From positions 43,924,650-43,988,649 of the forward strand of contig NC_016134.3 of NCBI RefSeq assembly GCF_000005505.3: 64,000 nt of DNA. The letters run 5' to 3'. Every line of letters starts with the position of its first letter. Position 1 is the first letter of the stretch. This DNA comes from Brachypodium distachyon. Lineage: Eukaryota > Streptophyta > Magnoliopsida > Poales > Poaceae. Below are positions 13,810-25,144 of this stretch, in pieces. The notes below the pieces were generated by a model that saw only the letters and a program-made list of their open reading frames with translations, was not told the DNA's origin and searched no databases. The position numbers and the translations under genes are program-made.

Positions 13810-14066
13810 CGGGCGAGGAGGGGGTTTGTGGGTTCTGTGAGCTAGAGGGTCGATTTGATTTTTTGGGGGATGAAAAGAGGACCCCGAAGGACGTAAGGTT
13901 GAAGCCGACTCGGTTAGGCCGACTACCTGGAAAGGCCGTTGTAATTCGAAATCAAAATCGGATTTTCGCAACTATGGAATTCAATGTAAAACTTGGTGCG
14001 ATTTTAGAATCACGATGGGAGAATCACGATGGGAGGATTGCCAGTACATTAAAAAATTAATAATTA

Positions 14067-14186
14067 TTCTTTCCGTCTGAAAATAAGTGATTCGGATTTG
14101 TCTATATTCATATTTATCTAAAAACGAAAATGCGTCTAGATACATATGAGTTTAGAAAAATCCGAATCACTTATTTTCAGACCGAG
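14067..14186. mobile_element. Stowaway-like MITE upstream of CWC22
   Basis: Bounded by TA. The left end TTCTTTCCGTCTGAAAATAAG is a degenerate CTCCCTCCGTCTG, and the right end is CTTATTTTCAGACCGAG. The arms pair through GTGATTCGGATT and AATCCGAATCAC. It lies 260-380 bp before the CWC22 start codon. Confidence 0.75.
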
Positions 14187-14692
14187 TACATAGATCCAAC
14201 CTTACACACAAAGAAAAAAGACACTAAAAAGGACAATACTATCTCCCAGAACATTACAGATTTGAAAATAACTGAGGTAAAAAGACTAGAAAATTTCGAC
14301 AAGCATCACCCTAGATTGACTTTCAGATGACGTACGGAGTACTCCCTTCGTTTCTAAATACTTGTCATGATTTTAGTGCAATTAAGAGGGGTACTAAATT
14401 ACTAATGTCCGTCCCTATGGCCCTATGGGCACGCGATCCTTCCCCAAAACTATCGGACTGTAAAGAACCAGTAAATAACATCAATAAATACTCGAAGTCA
14501 TTCCGTGCAAACGCACAAGAGCTTCCAATCCTTTGCATTTGCATGTCTCAACACCAGATAAGGCCTGTCGCAGCGCTCGTCTCTTCACAGTCCGTCTCTT
14601 ACCTGCCACATCACCTAAGAATAGCACTCTCCAGTGGATCGTTTCTCTGAATCGCCCTACAATAAATTATTCTCAGGATCTTCTAGGCATTG

Positions 14693-15254
14693 TCTTCCTC
14701 CACTCCAGCTCCCACATTTGACGACCTCCCCTGCTCCTTCTCTTTCCCTTAGATCTGAAAAATTGCCCTCACAAGATCCGTGGTTCATGGACGAACATAG
14801 AGTTTATGAAGGATAAAAATGGATTCGTGCTGATGATGGGAGGGTGAGGAAGAAGGTGATTTGAAGATGATACCGTGTGGAACACAAATTTTGAAAAAAG
14901 AAAGAATTGAGAACTCTTCTGTTCACGGTGGCCAGGTTCGTTACTTTTACTGAACCATGGCTCCACAGCGAGGCTCAACCCTCCCATCATCAGCACGAAT
15001 CCATTTTTATCCTTCATAAACTCTATGTTCGTCCATGAACCACGGATCTTGTGGGGGCAATTTTTCAGATCTAAGGGAGAGAGAAGGAGCGGGGGAGGTC
15101 GTCAAATGTGGGAGCTGGAGTGGAGGAAGAAGGTGATTTGAAGATGATACCGTGTGGAACACAAATTTTGAAAAAAGAAAGAATTGAGAACTCTTTGTTC
15201 ACAGTGGCCAGGTTCGTTACTTTTACTGAACCATGGCTCCACAGCGAGGCTCAA
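14693..15254. repeat. Inverted repeat with duplicated loop
   Basis: Arms 14693-14844 and 14979-15130 are 152 bp each and near-perfect reverse complements, apart from scattered single-base changes. The 134-bp spacer (from 14846, starting GAGGAAGAAGGTG) occurs again directly after the right arm at 15123-15254. The layout is L-S-L'-S. No TIR with a flanking target duplication and no coding content were found. Confidence 0.85.
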
Positions 15255-16295
15255 GCTGCTTCACGAACTAGCCGCCTCCAGCATGTTTGATAATGACTAC
15301 GGGAAGAACCCGCACACCATGCAGTGCAGAGGAGAGATGATTTTCTGATCTCCCTGCTCAATGCAAGCGCAGATGAGCAGCTTTTGGCAGCAGCGGAGAT
15401 TGCCAGAGAACAAGAGGCGATTTAGTCACTGGAGATCGGCAGCCGGGGGAGATGGAAGTGGCCTGGGTGTGCCGGCCAGACAATGACGGAGATGGACAGG
15501 GGTAGCGACGAACTGGGATGGGAGCGGCCGAGATTGGTGTAGCAGTGGAAGGGGCACGGAAGACCGACGGCAAGCTGTGGCGAGAGTGGCGGCGATCTTC
15601 ATCGATGGAGAAAGGGAGCAGAGAAATTTCGCCGCACCGGCCGCACGGGATGGAAGAGAATTAATGCGTGCGTTGGTTACGTTCCAAGGATCGGCTTCTA
15701 CACAAGAATCGGTTTCTCCTCTTTTTTCATTAACTGCGGTGTCACATCAGCTCTTTTCCTATGTTCTAGAGGCTAGAGCCAAGGGACGAGCGCTGGGAGT
15801 GGCCTAACAAACACCAACTTGACCTTTTGCTGCTCTTCGTGATCTGCACCAAAAATTCTCTCCATAGCCTGATCCATTACATGGAAAAAAGATCTATTCC
15901 ACTTCGGGCCGCGGCCAGGAGACATCAGACATACGAACAAAGGGTACTCAGATGACTCAGCCCAACTGCCCAAGCATATCAGCACACAAGGTAACTCTGT
16001 ATATGAAAACTTCCGATGCCATTAGAACCAGGAAATGTACAATATCAGATCTGCTCTAGATTTACACGCTCAGAGGCTTGACCCCAGCAGATTAAAACTG
16101 CCTCGAAAATAACCAGCTAACATCACAGATGAGCAATTCTCTCTTCTCTCAGCCCCCATCTAGTCGGCAAATGTACTCTCCGTCCCCACATTAAATGGTT
16201 CACAGGCGTGACTTTGGAGGAGGAACATGGTGCTGTGGACAGCCTGACAATGTAGGCGAGCATCTCAGGTTAACCATTGAAGCAAGCCAACATGG
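15255..16295. other. Non-coding DNA and carboxylesterase 3' UTR
   Basis: The right ~280 bp (about 16,015-16,295) probably form the 3' UTR of the minus-strand carboxylesterase. The rest is GC-rich and carries short overlapping frames on both strands without recognisable motifs. It could be a decayed transposon or Pack-MULE, but I see no clean termini. Confidence 0.35.
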
Positions 16296-19200
16296 TCAAT
16301 ATGAAAATTCATGGCCACGCAGTGATATGTACTTCTTAACCCAGATAGCTATATCTTCAGCGCAAGCTTGGGCCTCAGGTGTCTTCAGCAAGCCATCTAG
16401 CGTGGCAAACTCATGGACCGCATCCTTATATTCAAGAACAGGTGCATCCACATTCACCTTGCGGAGCTCCTCTGAGTAAGCAATAGCACGGTCCTTCATC
16501 CAATCTAGCTCAGCGACAATTGTCAAGGTTGGAGGCATAAGCTTCAAAGGGGGGCCCCTTCCAGGTAAGAGAGGGTTCGCAGCTGGATGATCCAGGCAGA
16601 ATTCATCTTCAGGCAAGAACAGTTTCCAGGCCAATAAACATGTTGACTTGTCATAAAAGTAGGAGTTTGCTAACTTCAGTTCCGATTGAGTGGGACTGCT
16701 TCCCATGAAGAAAGGATACATCAAAACCTGTGCAACAACCTTCACAGGATCTAGGAATTTCCCAGCCTCAACCGCTTTTCTGGCCACATAGTCAGCAATG
16801 TTGGCTCCACAACTGACACCAAGTAGAACACACCTGTGACAAAAGAAAGGACAGACATATAAGCTACTAGCAACACCTGCTTCATTATTCTCAAGAAACA
16901 AAATACAAATCAACTTTCTTCTCCAAAAAAAAGGAACACTTGCAAGTCAAATTTCCTAATTTCCATTCATAAGAAACAGAGTGAGCCAAGAATAAATAAG
17001 ATAAGGCAACAATATAATTGATCCTGTTCCAGAACAAACATTGTCCTTGAACACACAAGTCATAACAAAGAGGAAATACAAATGGACAAGGGTAACCAGA
17101 ATAAAGTATACTGCTGAAATTGTATATGAAGTATAATAGAGAGATAAATGGACTGATTTTGTTGAAGCCTTTTTTCCCAGTGGATTGATAACATCAATGT
17201 AGTTGCAATGGTACCGGAGTAACTGGAACTGAACATGAACTCATAGAAAGGTAATGACCAAAATTTTGCACTCAGAGAATATGTGTCATGAAGAATGTAA
17301 AAACAGCTCGTTGTTCCTGTCAGCCCTTCATTAGGAGCACTAAAAATGAGTAATAAATAAAGGAGAAAAGTTCATTTTTTAACTTTCAGTTATTAGATGA
17401 GTTTACATTTCAACCTCCAACTCTCACATTGTCTGCTTTAGGACCCTGAGCTTTTAAAACCGTTCAAATCCAAATCTTGCCCTCACCTGGTTTTGGCCCC
17501 TTCGACCAGGTTTGGGTGTAACACGGTTCAGTTTTGTTGTAACTGCCAACAGATTTAGGCTGCCAATCACCATACAACTAGTTTGTTCAAAATTAGCCCA
17601 ATGCCAATTTAACTAAGCATAAAAAATAAACTCATGTAGCGGCCACTGGGTATGAAAAGGCTAGTACTTGGATTGGTATTGTTTGACCGATAACTCTATT
17701 AAGACAGTTAATCTCTGTTATGTTTCGTGCATCAATCAATTCACCCAAAAGCATAAACTATTAAAGGAAAGATGTGCAATATGCACATAATTCAACAATG
17801 AAAACAACACAACTTGATACACTAAATTTTCAAGCTAGCTTACAAAAGCTCATGTCCTCACAAGGTCACAAGCAATAGAGTACTGCCAATTCCAGAAACA
17901 CTGATGTTACCCATTATTTACTCGTACTCCCTCCGTCCAATAAAGGATGTCTCAACTTTGATCAAATTTGAATGCATCTATACACTAAGTCATGTCTAGA
18001 TACATCCAAATTTTAACAAACTCGAGACATCTTTTGTTGGATGGAGGGAGTATTAAATATAACCAATTAAACACTGACTCCATCAGATAACATTAAATAA
18101 AGCTAAGTAAGGCCATCTACAAGTTTCATGAAGTTAATGATTCATGTTCTGGAACATTTTAAATGCAATGGCAGCTTCAAAAGGTGCAACAAAAAATTCA
18201 GAAAAAATTAAGCATATTGCAGGAAGACAGCAAAATGACAATTTAACTAATGTACAAATGGAAAGGTATGTACTGCTAGTGCTGTTGAGCTTACAATCTG
18301 AAAATAACAGCTCCGAAAGAATATTAATTCCAGAATCTGACTGGGTCAAGGTTTAGATAATGACAATAAAAGGTGCAGATCCCAGTAACCTAAGCCTAGT
18401 TAACATTCTACTTTCATCCCCCACCCAAAATCTTAAGCATAGTCCACAATTTGATGCCACCACACATATTAAATTAGCTGGCCATTTTCACCATTTTGAC
18501 TCATGAGTCATGACCAAACAACTTGCAGGTCCACTAAGTAGAATCAATAGTAGCTGAATGATCAATGCTTCCTCAATTTGACAGAAAAAAGATCATCAAC
18601 AGACACAAATTTCCTAATATAGCATGAGCACCTCAGGTATCAAGTAAAATATACATTATGCTGCGATGCTAACTACAAAAATAGTACTGGGGGAAAACCA
18701 AGCATATAGATTGTCAGGAACAACATATAGACATAGGCACAATGCTCTTGTAAGGTCTAATAAATTATTCCCCATGCTTGTTCTGCTTTTTTCGCCCTCT
18801 CTTGTTTAGACAGTTGACTTTGATATTCAATATAGTTGGAGTAGGATATTATCCTGCTTCATCATTCATATCAAGAAAAGAGAAACGACATGCCCTACAC
18901 TGACATTGTACTTCTTATGCTTCCGAAGGATATACTCCTTTCTAAAACCCTCATCTTTCCTTTTGGTGCTACTCACTCTTACATCCCCTTCCTGTTATAC
19001 ATAACTGAAGTGGACACTGCTAATTGCTAATGGAGCGCTTCTCTCCTCTTCCCTCTTTCTTCTGAAGTCTGGAGATTGGCCGCTGGTACCAGTGCCAATC
19101 ATCCTATCCACCTATTCTTCCTCTTCACCAACTTTCGTAATTTCATTCTTCCCCAACAGCTAGTGTGGATGTAAGCAACTTGATGCCTTTCCTCCAAGGC

Positions 19201-20895
19201 TCCAGCCCTTTACCCTTAGCCCCATCCTGTTCTGGCTATACACTTTCCTTCTTGCTATTCTTTTACGAACACAAACTCTGTGAATCTCAATCTGTCTAGA
19301 ATGTGTTGCCATGGGAACAATTTTGAACATGTAACAGTGACTATAACGCAGTGTGTGCTACAGTAATCAATATCGTATAACAGTAAACATAGATCAGCCA
19401 TCCATCCTAACATTTGACATTAATTATCAAGTTATTAACATGCTGGTCTTGAGAATGAGCCAGCTGGTTTCGACCTGGAAACAAATCATATGGACAGTGG
19501 CCGGCTCAAAGAATCGTTGCACATTCAATATGCATAATTCACAAATTGGCATCGTTTATTCCAATGTCCTATATTCAACTGCCCAGCTTATTGGAAGCAA
19601 CAAAGCTGAGTTGGCCATGTATTGCTGGCAGTTGGCTACACTCTGGATTCTGGAATCTCCACGTTATGAATTGTGGTGGCAGTTTGCCAACTTCAGACAA
19701 AGACAGCTCTTCAGACAGGTACTGTATCAACCAGATCCATGTGCTACCACAGAAGTAAACAGAAACCACCCCTTTAAGTAGATGGATGAACTGATTGATC
19801 CGCTAGATCCTGCAAGCTAAAATGACATTTCCAAAGTGCACCCCACTGCCAACCTCTGCAGTGCGACTCACAGACATCCTAGAACCAACCAACTACGATA
19901 CTAGGGACATCTATAAGCACGATTATCACCATCATCTACCAGGCTAGCAGAAATTGCATCAATAGGTAACAGAACTAAATCTCACAATGCATATTCTCAA
20001 AAGGAAGAAAAATCTTCACATGCGTAAGGCGGACGTTAAGCTCCAACAACAAACAGAATTCATCTTAAATACCAAAGAGAATCCCCAAAAGTTCACCGAG
20101 AAGGAATCCAACGAAAACGCACCTGGATGGATCGGCGTGCGCGGCAAGCCACGGTTCGACCATGGCCGCACCAAACGAGTCGGTCCCGCAGGTACCCGCG
20201 CCCTTGGCCATCATCCGTCCACAAGCGGCAAGGTTGGCCTGCTTGGCGATCCATCGCAGCACCGTGACGCCGTCCTCGAAGGCCGCGGGGTACCTGTTCT
20301 CCGGCGCGAGCCGGTACCCGACGGCCACGACGATGGCGTCGCAGTGGCGCGCGATGCGGCGGCAGAAGGCGTCGTTGGCGGCGCTGTCCGCGGCGCCCGT
20401 GACGAACGCGCCGCCGTGGAACTGCACGATCACCGGCAGCTTCCTGGCCGACCGCGCCGTCGGGAGGTACCCGCCGTAGTGCGGCTGGGAAGAGGCGGAG
20501 GACGAGACGCCGTGGAAGCTGGCGCTGGCGCGGCGGGAGAGGAGGTGTTGCCCGTCGACGTCGGAGGCGGGCGGGGGGAAGGAGTTGCGGCGGAGGGGAG
20601 GGGGAGGAGGGTTGTTTAGGGGCGTGGCGTGGTGGGGGTTGGGGAGGAAGAGGCGGAGGTGGAGGGAGGAGAGGGGATCGGGGTGGAGGTCCTTGGTGGC
20701 GACGGCGTCGGGGGCGGCGGTGGAGAATGCGGGGTTGGAGTGGGGCGAGGGGTGGTGGTCGGCGGGGCGAGAGGAGACGCCGAAGGAGGAGGCGGCGCCG
20801 GCGGGCGCGGGGTCCGAGACCGAGAGGGAGGAGAGGCGGCGGCGGAGGAGGAGCTTGAAGATGAGGCTGTAGAGCTTGACGGTGACGGAGGGCAT
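16296..20895 (-). CDS. HSL-type carboxylesterase (CXE, GID1-like fold)
   Basis: Alpha/beta hydrolase of the plant hormone-sensitive-lipase-like family, which also gave rise to the gibberellin receptor GID1. Two exons (20123-20895 and 16296-16833) join in phase: the Arg258 codon is split AG|G. The product is 436 aa. Oxyanion-hole motif HGGAF is at 160-164, followed by YRLAPENRYPAAFEDG. The nucleophile elbow GVSCGAN puts Ser265 in G-x-S-x-G. The remaining triad members are Asp368 (AELDWMKDR) and His398 (DAVHEFATLDG). All catalytic residues are present, so it should be an active esterase and not a receptor: GID1 lacks the His. Residues 1-150 form a long low-complexity Pro/Ser-rich head, longer than in most CXEs, as in the CXE11/CXE16 group. 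The intron is 3.3 kb. Natural substrate unknown. Confidence 0.92.
17927..18050. mobile_element. Stowaway MITE in the carboxylesterase intron
   Basis: A complete 124-bp element: CTCCCTCCGTCCAA at the left, TTGGATGGAGGGAG at the right, with TA on both sides as target duplication. Interior similar to the element at 6397-6527 but inverted. The rest of the intron (16,834-20,122) is AT-rich with no exon-like frames that fit the protein. Confidence 0.93.
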
Positions 20896-21941
20896 TGCCT
20901 TCGCCGGCGATGGGTCAGGTGCGGCGAGTGTCAGGGTGGTTGTGCCATTGGGGCAGGAGGAGAGGTGATGATGGCTGGCATTTGGATGGTTCCTTGCTTC
21001 TCGTTTGGGTGTTTTGTGTGGGATTATTTCGGAATTTGGTGTGCTTTAGGTGCCTTGATTGGGGGGATTAGCTAGGTGGTGTCCCGTGTCCACTAAAAAA
21101 AAAAGCTAGGCAGGTAGCAGGGGATAATTAGACTTGCCTAGGGGCACTTGGGAGTGTGTACCAGAGAAGTGGCATCCATCTGCTCATCGTAGGCATTTGC
21201 CAAAGATGGCATATGGTATGATAGTGGGACGGGAAAGAGTTAGGTTAGATGATTTGCTAAAACTAAAACACGGGTGCCTTCTCTTTTTCTTTCAGCGCAG
21301 TTGATGTCAATTTCCGACGCCAGTAGACCTGGAAGCGGATTTGCTGATGCAACGGTGACAGAGCCGATAGAGAATGTGATGCAAGATTGGTTAGGATCTA
21401 AAGCATAGCCACCGGCAACGTGTGATATACACGTGGTGGAGGGGAGAAAGAAAACCTCACTAGAGTAAGTGTGGATGGTTAGTAAAGGAGGTTCATTGTG
21501 GTGAGAAGACGTTAGAGAAAACATCGATCCAATGGTAATAGTCGCAAGACATGACGAGTCGAAGGCAATGCCCCATCACAAAGGCAATGGACATGGCAAA
21601 TGTGATGAGAAATTGGCGATCTTGGGGAGAAGATTTTAATTTAGATATGCATATGGTTGGATATTATCTTCTATAAATAGCGGAGCAGCCCGGGTGTGGT
21701 GGTTGAGAAGACAACCTTCTGTTAGTCTTACACGTTCATTTCAAGAGTTATCTCTTGATGCTATGTTTCCATGCAAATCCTCTGCTCATGAATCATTGTT
21801 TTAATACTACTTTCCCTAGCATTGTATCTCTTTTGGTACATGATGTAGCCATTATCACAAATTAATAAAGAAGTCTTTCGCTGTAAATGAAAGGAGTGAT
21901 TAAACTCTAGCTAAGAATTAATATTTTATCTTGAACGTTAA
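20896..21941. other. Upstream region of the carboxylesterase
   Basis: A GC-rich 5' leader next to the start codon grades into AT-rich non-coding DNA after about 21,070. No TATA box at the expected distance and no convincing gene. Confidence 0.4.
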
Positions 21942-22214
21942 GGCTGGTCATAGTGCATGGTAACATAGAGTAGTAACATGTCTTTGTTACTACTCTAAGT
22001 TACTACCTCCATAGTGGGTAATAACATATATGTGGTGTTATGCATTGTGTCATTTATTAGGTTATAAACTCATCTTGCTTTGGTTTATGTGATGTTATAG
22101 TAACATATCTAGTTACCACAAACCCCTCTCTCCTCATTAATAACATGCCACGTCACCAAATTTGCTTAGTTGGCACTTATGTTACCGCCTTTGTTACTCC
22201 CACTATGACTAGCC
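21942..22214. mobile_element. Tourist-type MITE (PIF/Harbinger)
   Basis: A 273-bp element with 14-bp ends, GGCTGGTCATAGTG and CACTATGACTAGCC (one mismatch when paired). It is flanked on both sides by TAA, the 3-bp target duplication typical of PIF/Harbinger. The interior is rich in GTAACA/TGTTAC runs in both orientations and has no coding capacity. Confidence 0.9.
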
Positions 22215-23929
22215 TAAGAGATCATCTCTTAGTTAAGAGAAGACTCTCATTTTGTTTTTCATTTCTTTCTCTTCCATGTCAGTAATATTGCATATAGCTT
22301 TGCTAAAAAAAATCTGACATCACCTTATTGTACATGCGTAGAAAGGACGAATACGATGAGATGATTGTTTGTTTAATTAGCTAAATCATGTAATTAAGTT
22401 CCTATATGGAGCCATAGAGGGGCGATTAGATCTAACATATCAAGCCGTTGATGCAGAGCTTAGGACCTTTTTCGAAGGTAGGAATTGCTACTCCTTGATC
22501 ACAAGATTATGTTTGAAATTCTTACATAATGCATCTATTTGTCTCTAGTTTCCTTGAAAATTTGGCATGATTTCAACGTTCTTTTTTCCTTTGATAAGTC
22601 TGGACTCTCTGAAGATACCCTTAGCATTGGGGCAATTATAATTGATTGCCACATGTGGTAATTTGATCCCTATTTATCTGAACACGACCACTATTTCACG
22701 TAACTTACACCAATCCGGATGTTCACTCATAAACTCATTCGGCAGTTTAAAACAAACTTGCCGAGGTTGCTTTATATATATTTCGTTTCTTTTTCAGTAA
22801 CAGACCTTAAAGCACGGAAGTAAAATCACATATCTGGAGCCTTTTGCAGTTTTAGCATGTGCGCTTTCCAGCTGCAGGGCTCCTCTGGTCACCTCGATCC
22901 GGTGTTTATGCGACACGCGTAAATCCTACCAGTATACTCGTAAATGACTGCCGGTAAACGTAATGATGAGAGTGCGATTTGGCAGTAGCCACTAGCCACT
23001 ACCACCGACAAACTGACGCAGCTAGCACCTTTTTTTTTTGAGAATGACGCAGCTAGCACCTGGTCTTATGGGCCCAACGGCACTCTTTCTTTTAAGCAGG
23101 CCTAACGGAGCAACGCGATCTCTACGCCCAGATGGGCCGGCTACTGGCGTGGCCCATTTGTCACAAATCCAGCGGCCGCACGGAGTCTCTGCGCGTGCGC
23201 GTCCGATCCCTCACGTCCTTCGCGTGCTAGCCTTCTTCGGCACGCCCATGTCCACCAATAGCAGCACCGCTCAGGCGTCTGCGTCGACGTAGATGTGAAT
23301 TTACGCATTTCCATGTTGCAAATGTTGGTTTTCATGCTGCACATGTTGCGACCATTCTCATAGTTATTTTGTACAATGAATCGAGATTGTTGCGTATGCA
23401 TATTATCTTTGTTACATGGACATCGCTAAAATGTTGCGATAATTTTTTTTAGATGTTTTGTACGATGAATCAGAAGTTGTTGCGTACACACAAATTACTT
23501 GAACACACATGTACCGCAATGGTATTGCCCTTGCCTCTTGTGGAGAGACAAATCACAACACGATCGATATCGATACCGACAAATAAACGCGATAAATCTC
23601 ACGTCAAATGTGCTCATGTTCCTTGTTTCCCATCTCTCAGGTACCACTTCCTTTACCTCTAGACTCTCCACATGACCTATTATATATTACTCCTTCCTTA
23701 TGCTTGTGCTCTAGCAATTAGACGCATAATGCCACCCCCTCCACCTTATCTCATATAATATGTTTAAAATTTCATTTTGGACAAAATTCTGGTACCCACC
23801 TTAGAGTGGTACTGTTTCGACGTGAGATTATAAGAATTTTGGACAAATTTCATTCTGGTATCCACCTTAGAAATTTTGCAAACCGTTTCAGATTTTGGTG
23901 TTTGAATGTGGCATGATAGGTGAAAAAAT
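22215..23929. other. Intergenic DNA before the MADS cluster
   Basis: No gene seen. A GC-richer patch at 23,080-23,290 gives short overlapping frames on both strands without motifs. A minimal LINE-tail insertion is listed separately at 23,014-23,060. Confidence 0.45.
23014..23060 (-). mobile_element. Tail-only LINE insertion (15 bp) with 16-bp TSD
   Basis: TGACGCAGCTAGCACC occurs at 23014-23029 and again, perfectly, at 23045-23060. Only ten T and GAGAA lie between. On the minus strand the insert reads TTCTC followed by an A-run, the last bases of a LINE. It fits extreme 5' truncation during target-primed reverse transcription. Confidence 0.65.
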
Positions 23930-24720
23930 TATAAGAATCAGAATAAACTTAGCTCAAAGAAAGTGATGGCACGAAAGCTTAGTAAAACACAAACATATAT
24001 GATCAGGTAGTCATCCAACAAGGCAGCATTGCTGCATATTCATCAAAATCCAGTCTAAATGGAAGCCCATGAAGGATCGAGTAATGGAAATCCTAATGTG
24101 CAGGTAGCTAGCGGAGAGTTAACCCCTTCCCTTAATACTACGCTATATATAGATTAACTGTGATTGATGAGCCATTAGCTAGCTCTCAATGAACACCCTA
24201 TTATTGCTATGCAAGATTAGACCGAAGAGAATTCATACTTATGATCATCGGGAAGAGGCAAGACGACGCGAGGAGAAAAGTTTATGATTATTTTTTGTAA
24301 TGATTTTTCACGTGTTCGATCGCGCGGCCGAAGAGATGAGAAGAAATTCACGTCGATGAGTTGTGAGGTATATTACCTGGCATCTCATACGTATGGACTT
24401 GGCTCAAAAGAAAACAAGCATGCATCTATAGTATATCTAAAAGAAAAAACATATATGATCAGACTGTCATCCAACACGGCAACAGTACTCCATATTCATC
24501 AAGATCCAAACTAAATGGAAGCCCATGAAGGATCGTGTAATGAAAACCTGAAATGTGCAGGCCGGTAGCTAGGAGCATTAGCTAGGAGAGACTTAACCCC
24601 TTACCTTAATACTACGTATATTAACGATGATTAATTAGCCATTAGCTAGCACTCGGCCATACTCTATTGTTGTTACCGAAGAGATCAGACAAGAGAATTC
24701 ATGCGTGTGATCATCTAGAA
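23930..24720. repeat. MADS-flank repeat, copies R1 and R2
   Basis: Two diverged copies of a ~350-bp segment. R1 is about 23,930-24,275 and R2 about 24,360-24,720. Both contain ATATGATCAG..GTCATCCAACA, AAATGGAAGCCCATGAAGGATCG and GAGAGTTAACCCCTT-type blocks in the same order. R2 is preceded by a copy of the G-box motif (CACGTG at 24,309). A third copy, R3, lies downstream of the first MADS gene. Confidence 0.8.
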
Positions 24721-25057
24721 GAAGCAAGGCGATACAAGGGAAAGAGTTGATGAGATATTTTTGATGACTCACGTGCTCGATTGGGCGAAGATATGAGAGA
24801 AGAGAAAGAATTCACGCGTATGATGAGTTGTCCGATACAACTTTGGCAACTCACCATACGAATAATGCCTAAATTCTCTTCTGCCCGCAGCTTTGCGCGA
24901 TTGCTCGACAATCGATCGCACATATGAATTTCCTTTCACGAAGGATAGGCGATGAAAAAAAAGAAATCCAGTAAGATTATTTTCGTGACGAGGTACCACT
25001 GCCACAAGTGGGCGCGTGGCAACTCATCACGAAAAACATCTCTCCCTTCTCCTCGCC
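24712..25057 (+). promoter_or_regulatory. Promoter module of the first MADS gene
   Basis: It starts at ATCATCTAGAAGAAGC and runs to the TATA box. It holds a G-box (CACGTG, 24,770-24,775) in the context GATGACTCACGTGCTCGAT. Several copies of GATGAGTTG/CAACTCATC-type words may form local inverted pairs. The module is shared with the second MADS gene, where part of it is doubled. Confidence 0.65.
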
Positions 25058-25065
25058 TATATAAA
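25058..25065 (+). promoter_or_regulatory. TATA box of the first MADS gene
   Basis: TATATAAA in the context GCCTATATAAACACCCATGC, 87 bp before the start codon. The same 20-base context occurs upstream of the second gene. Confidence 0.8.
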
Positions 25066-25144
25066 CACCCATGCAGCAGCCCCCAAAGCCGTACAGACAT
25101 CCGCAGACCACCAAAGGAACATTAGGTAGCTAGCTAGCGCAACA

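Noticed and set aside
13309..13845. A 178-aa plus-strand frame
   Set aside because: Antisense shadow of the RS-rich first exon of CWC22.
25071..25135. Short upstream ORFs at the CACCCATGCAGCAG leader of both MADS genes
   Set aside because: The ATG is only ~13 bp downstream of the TATA box, so it is probably upstream of the transcription start.
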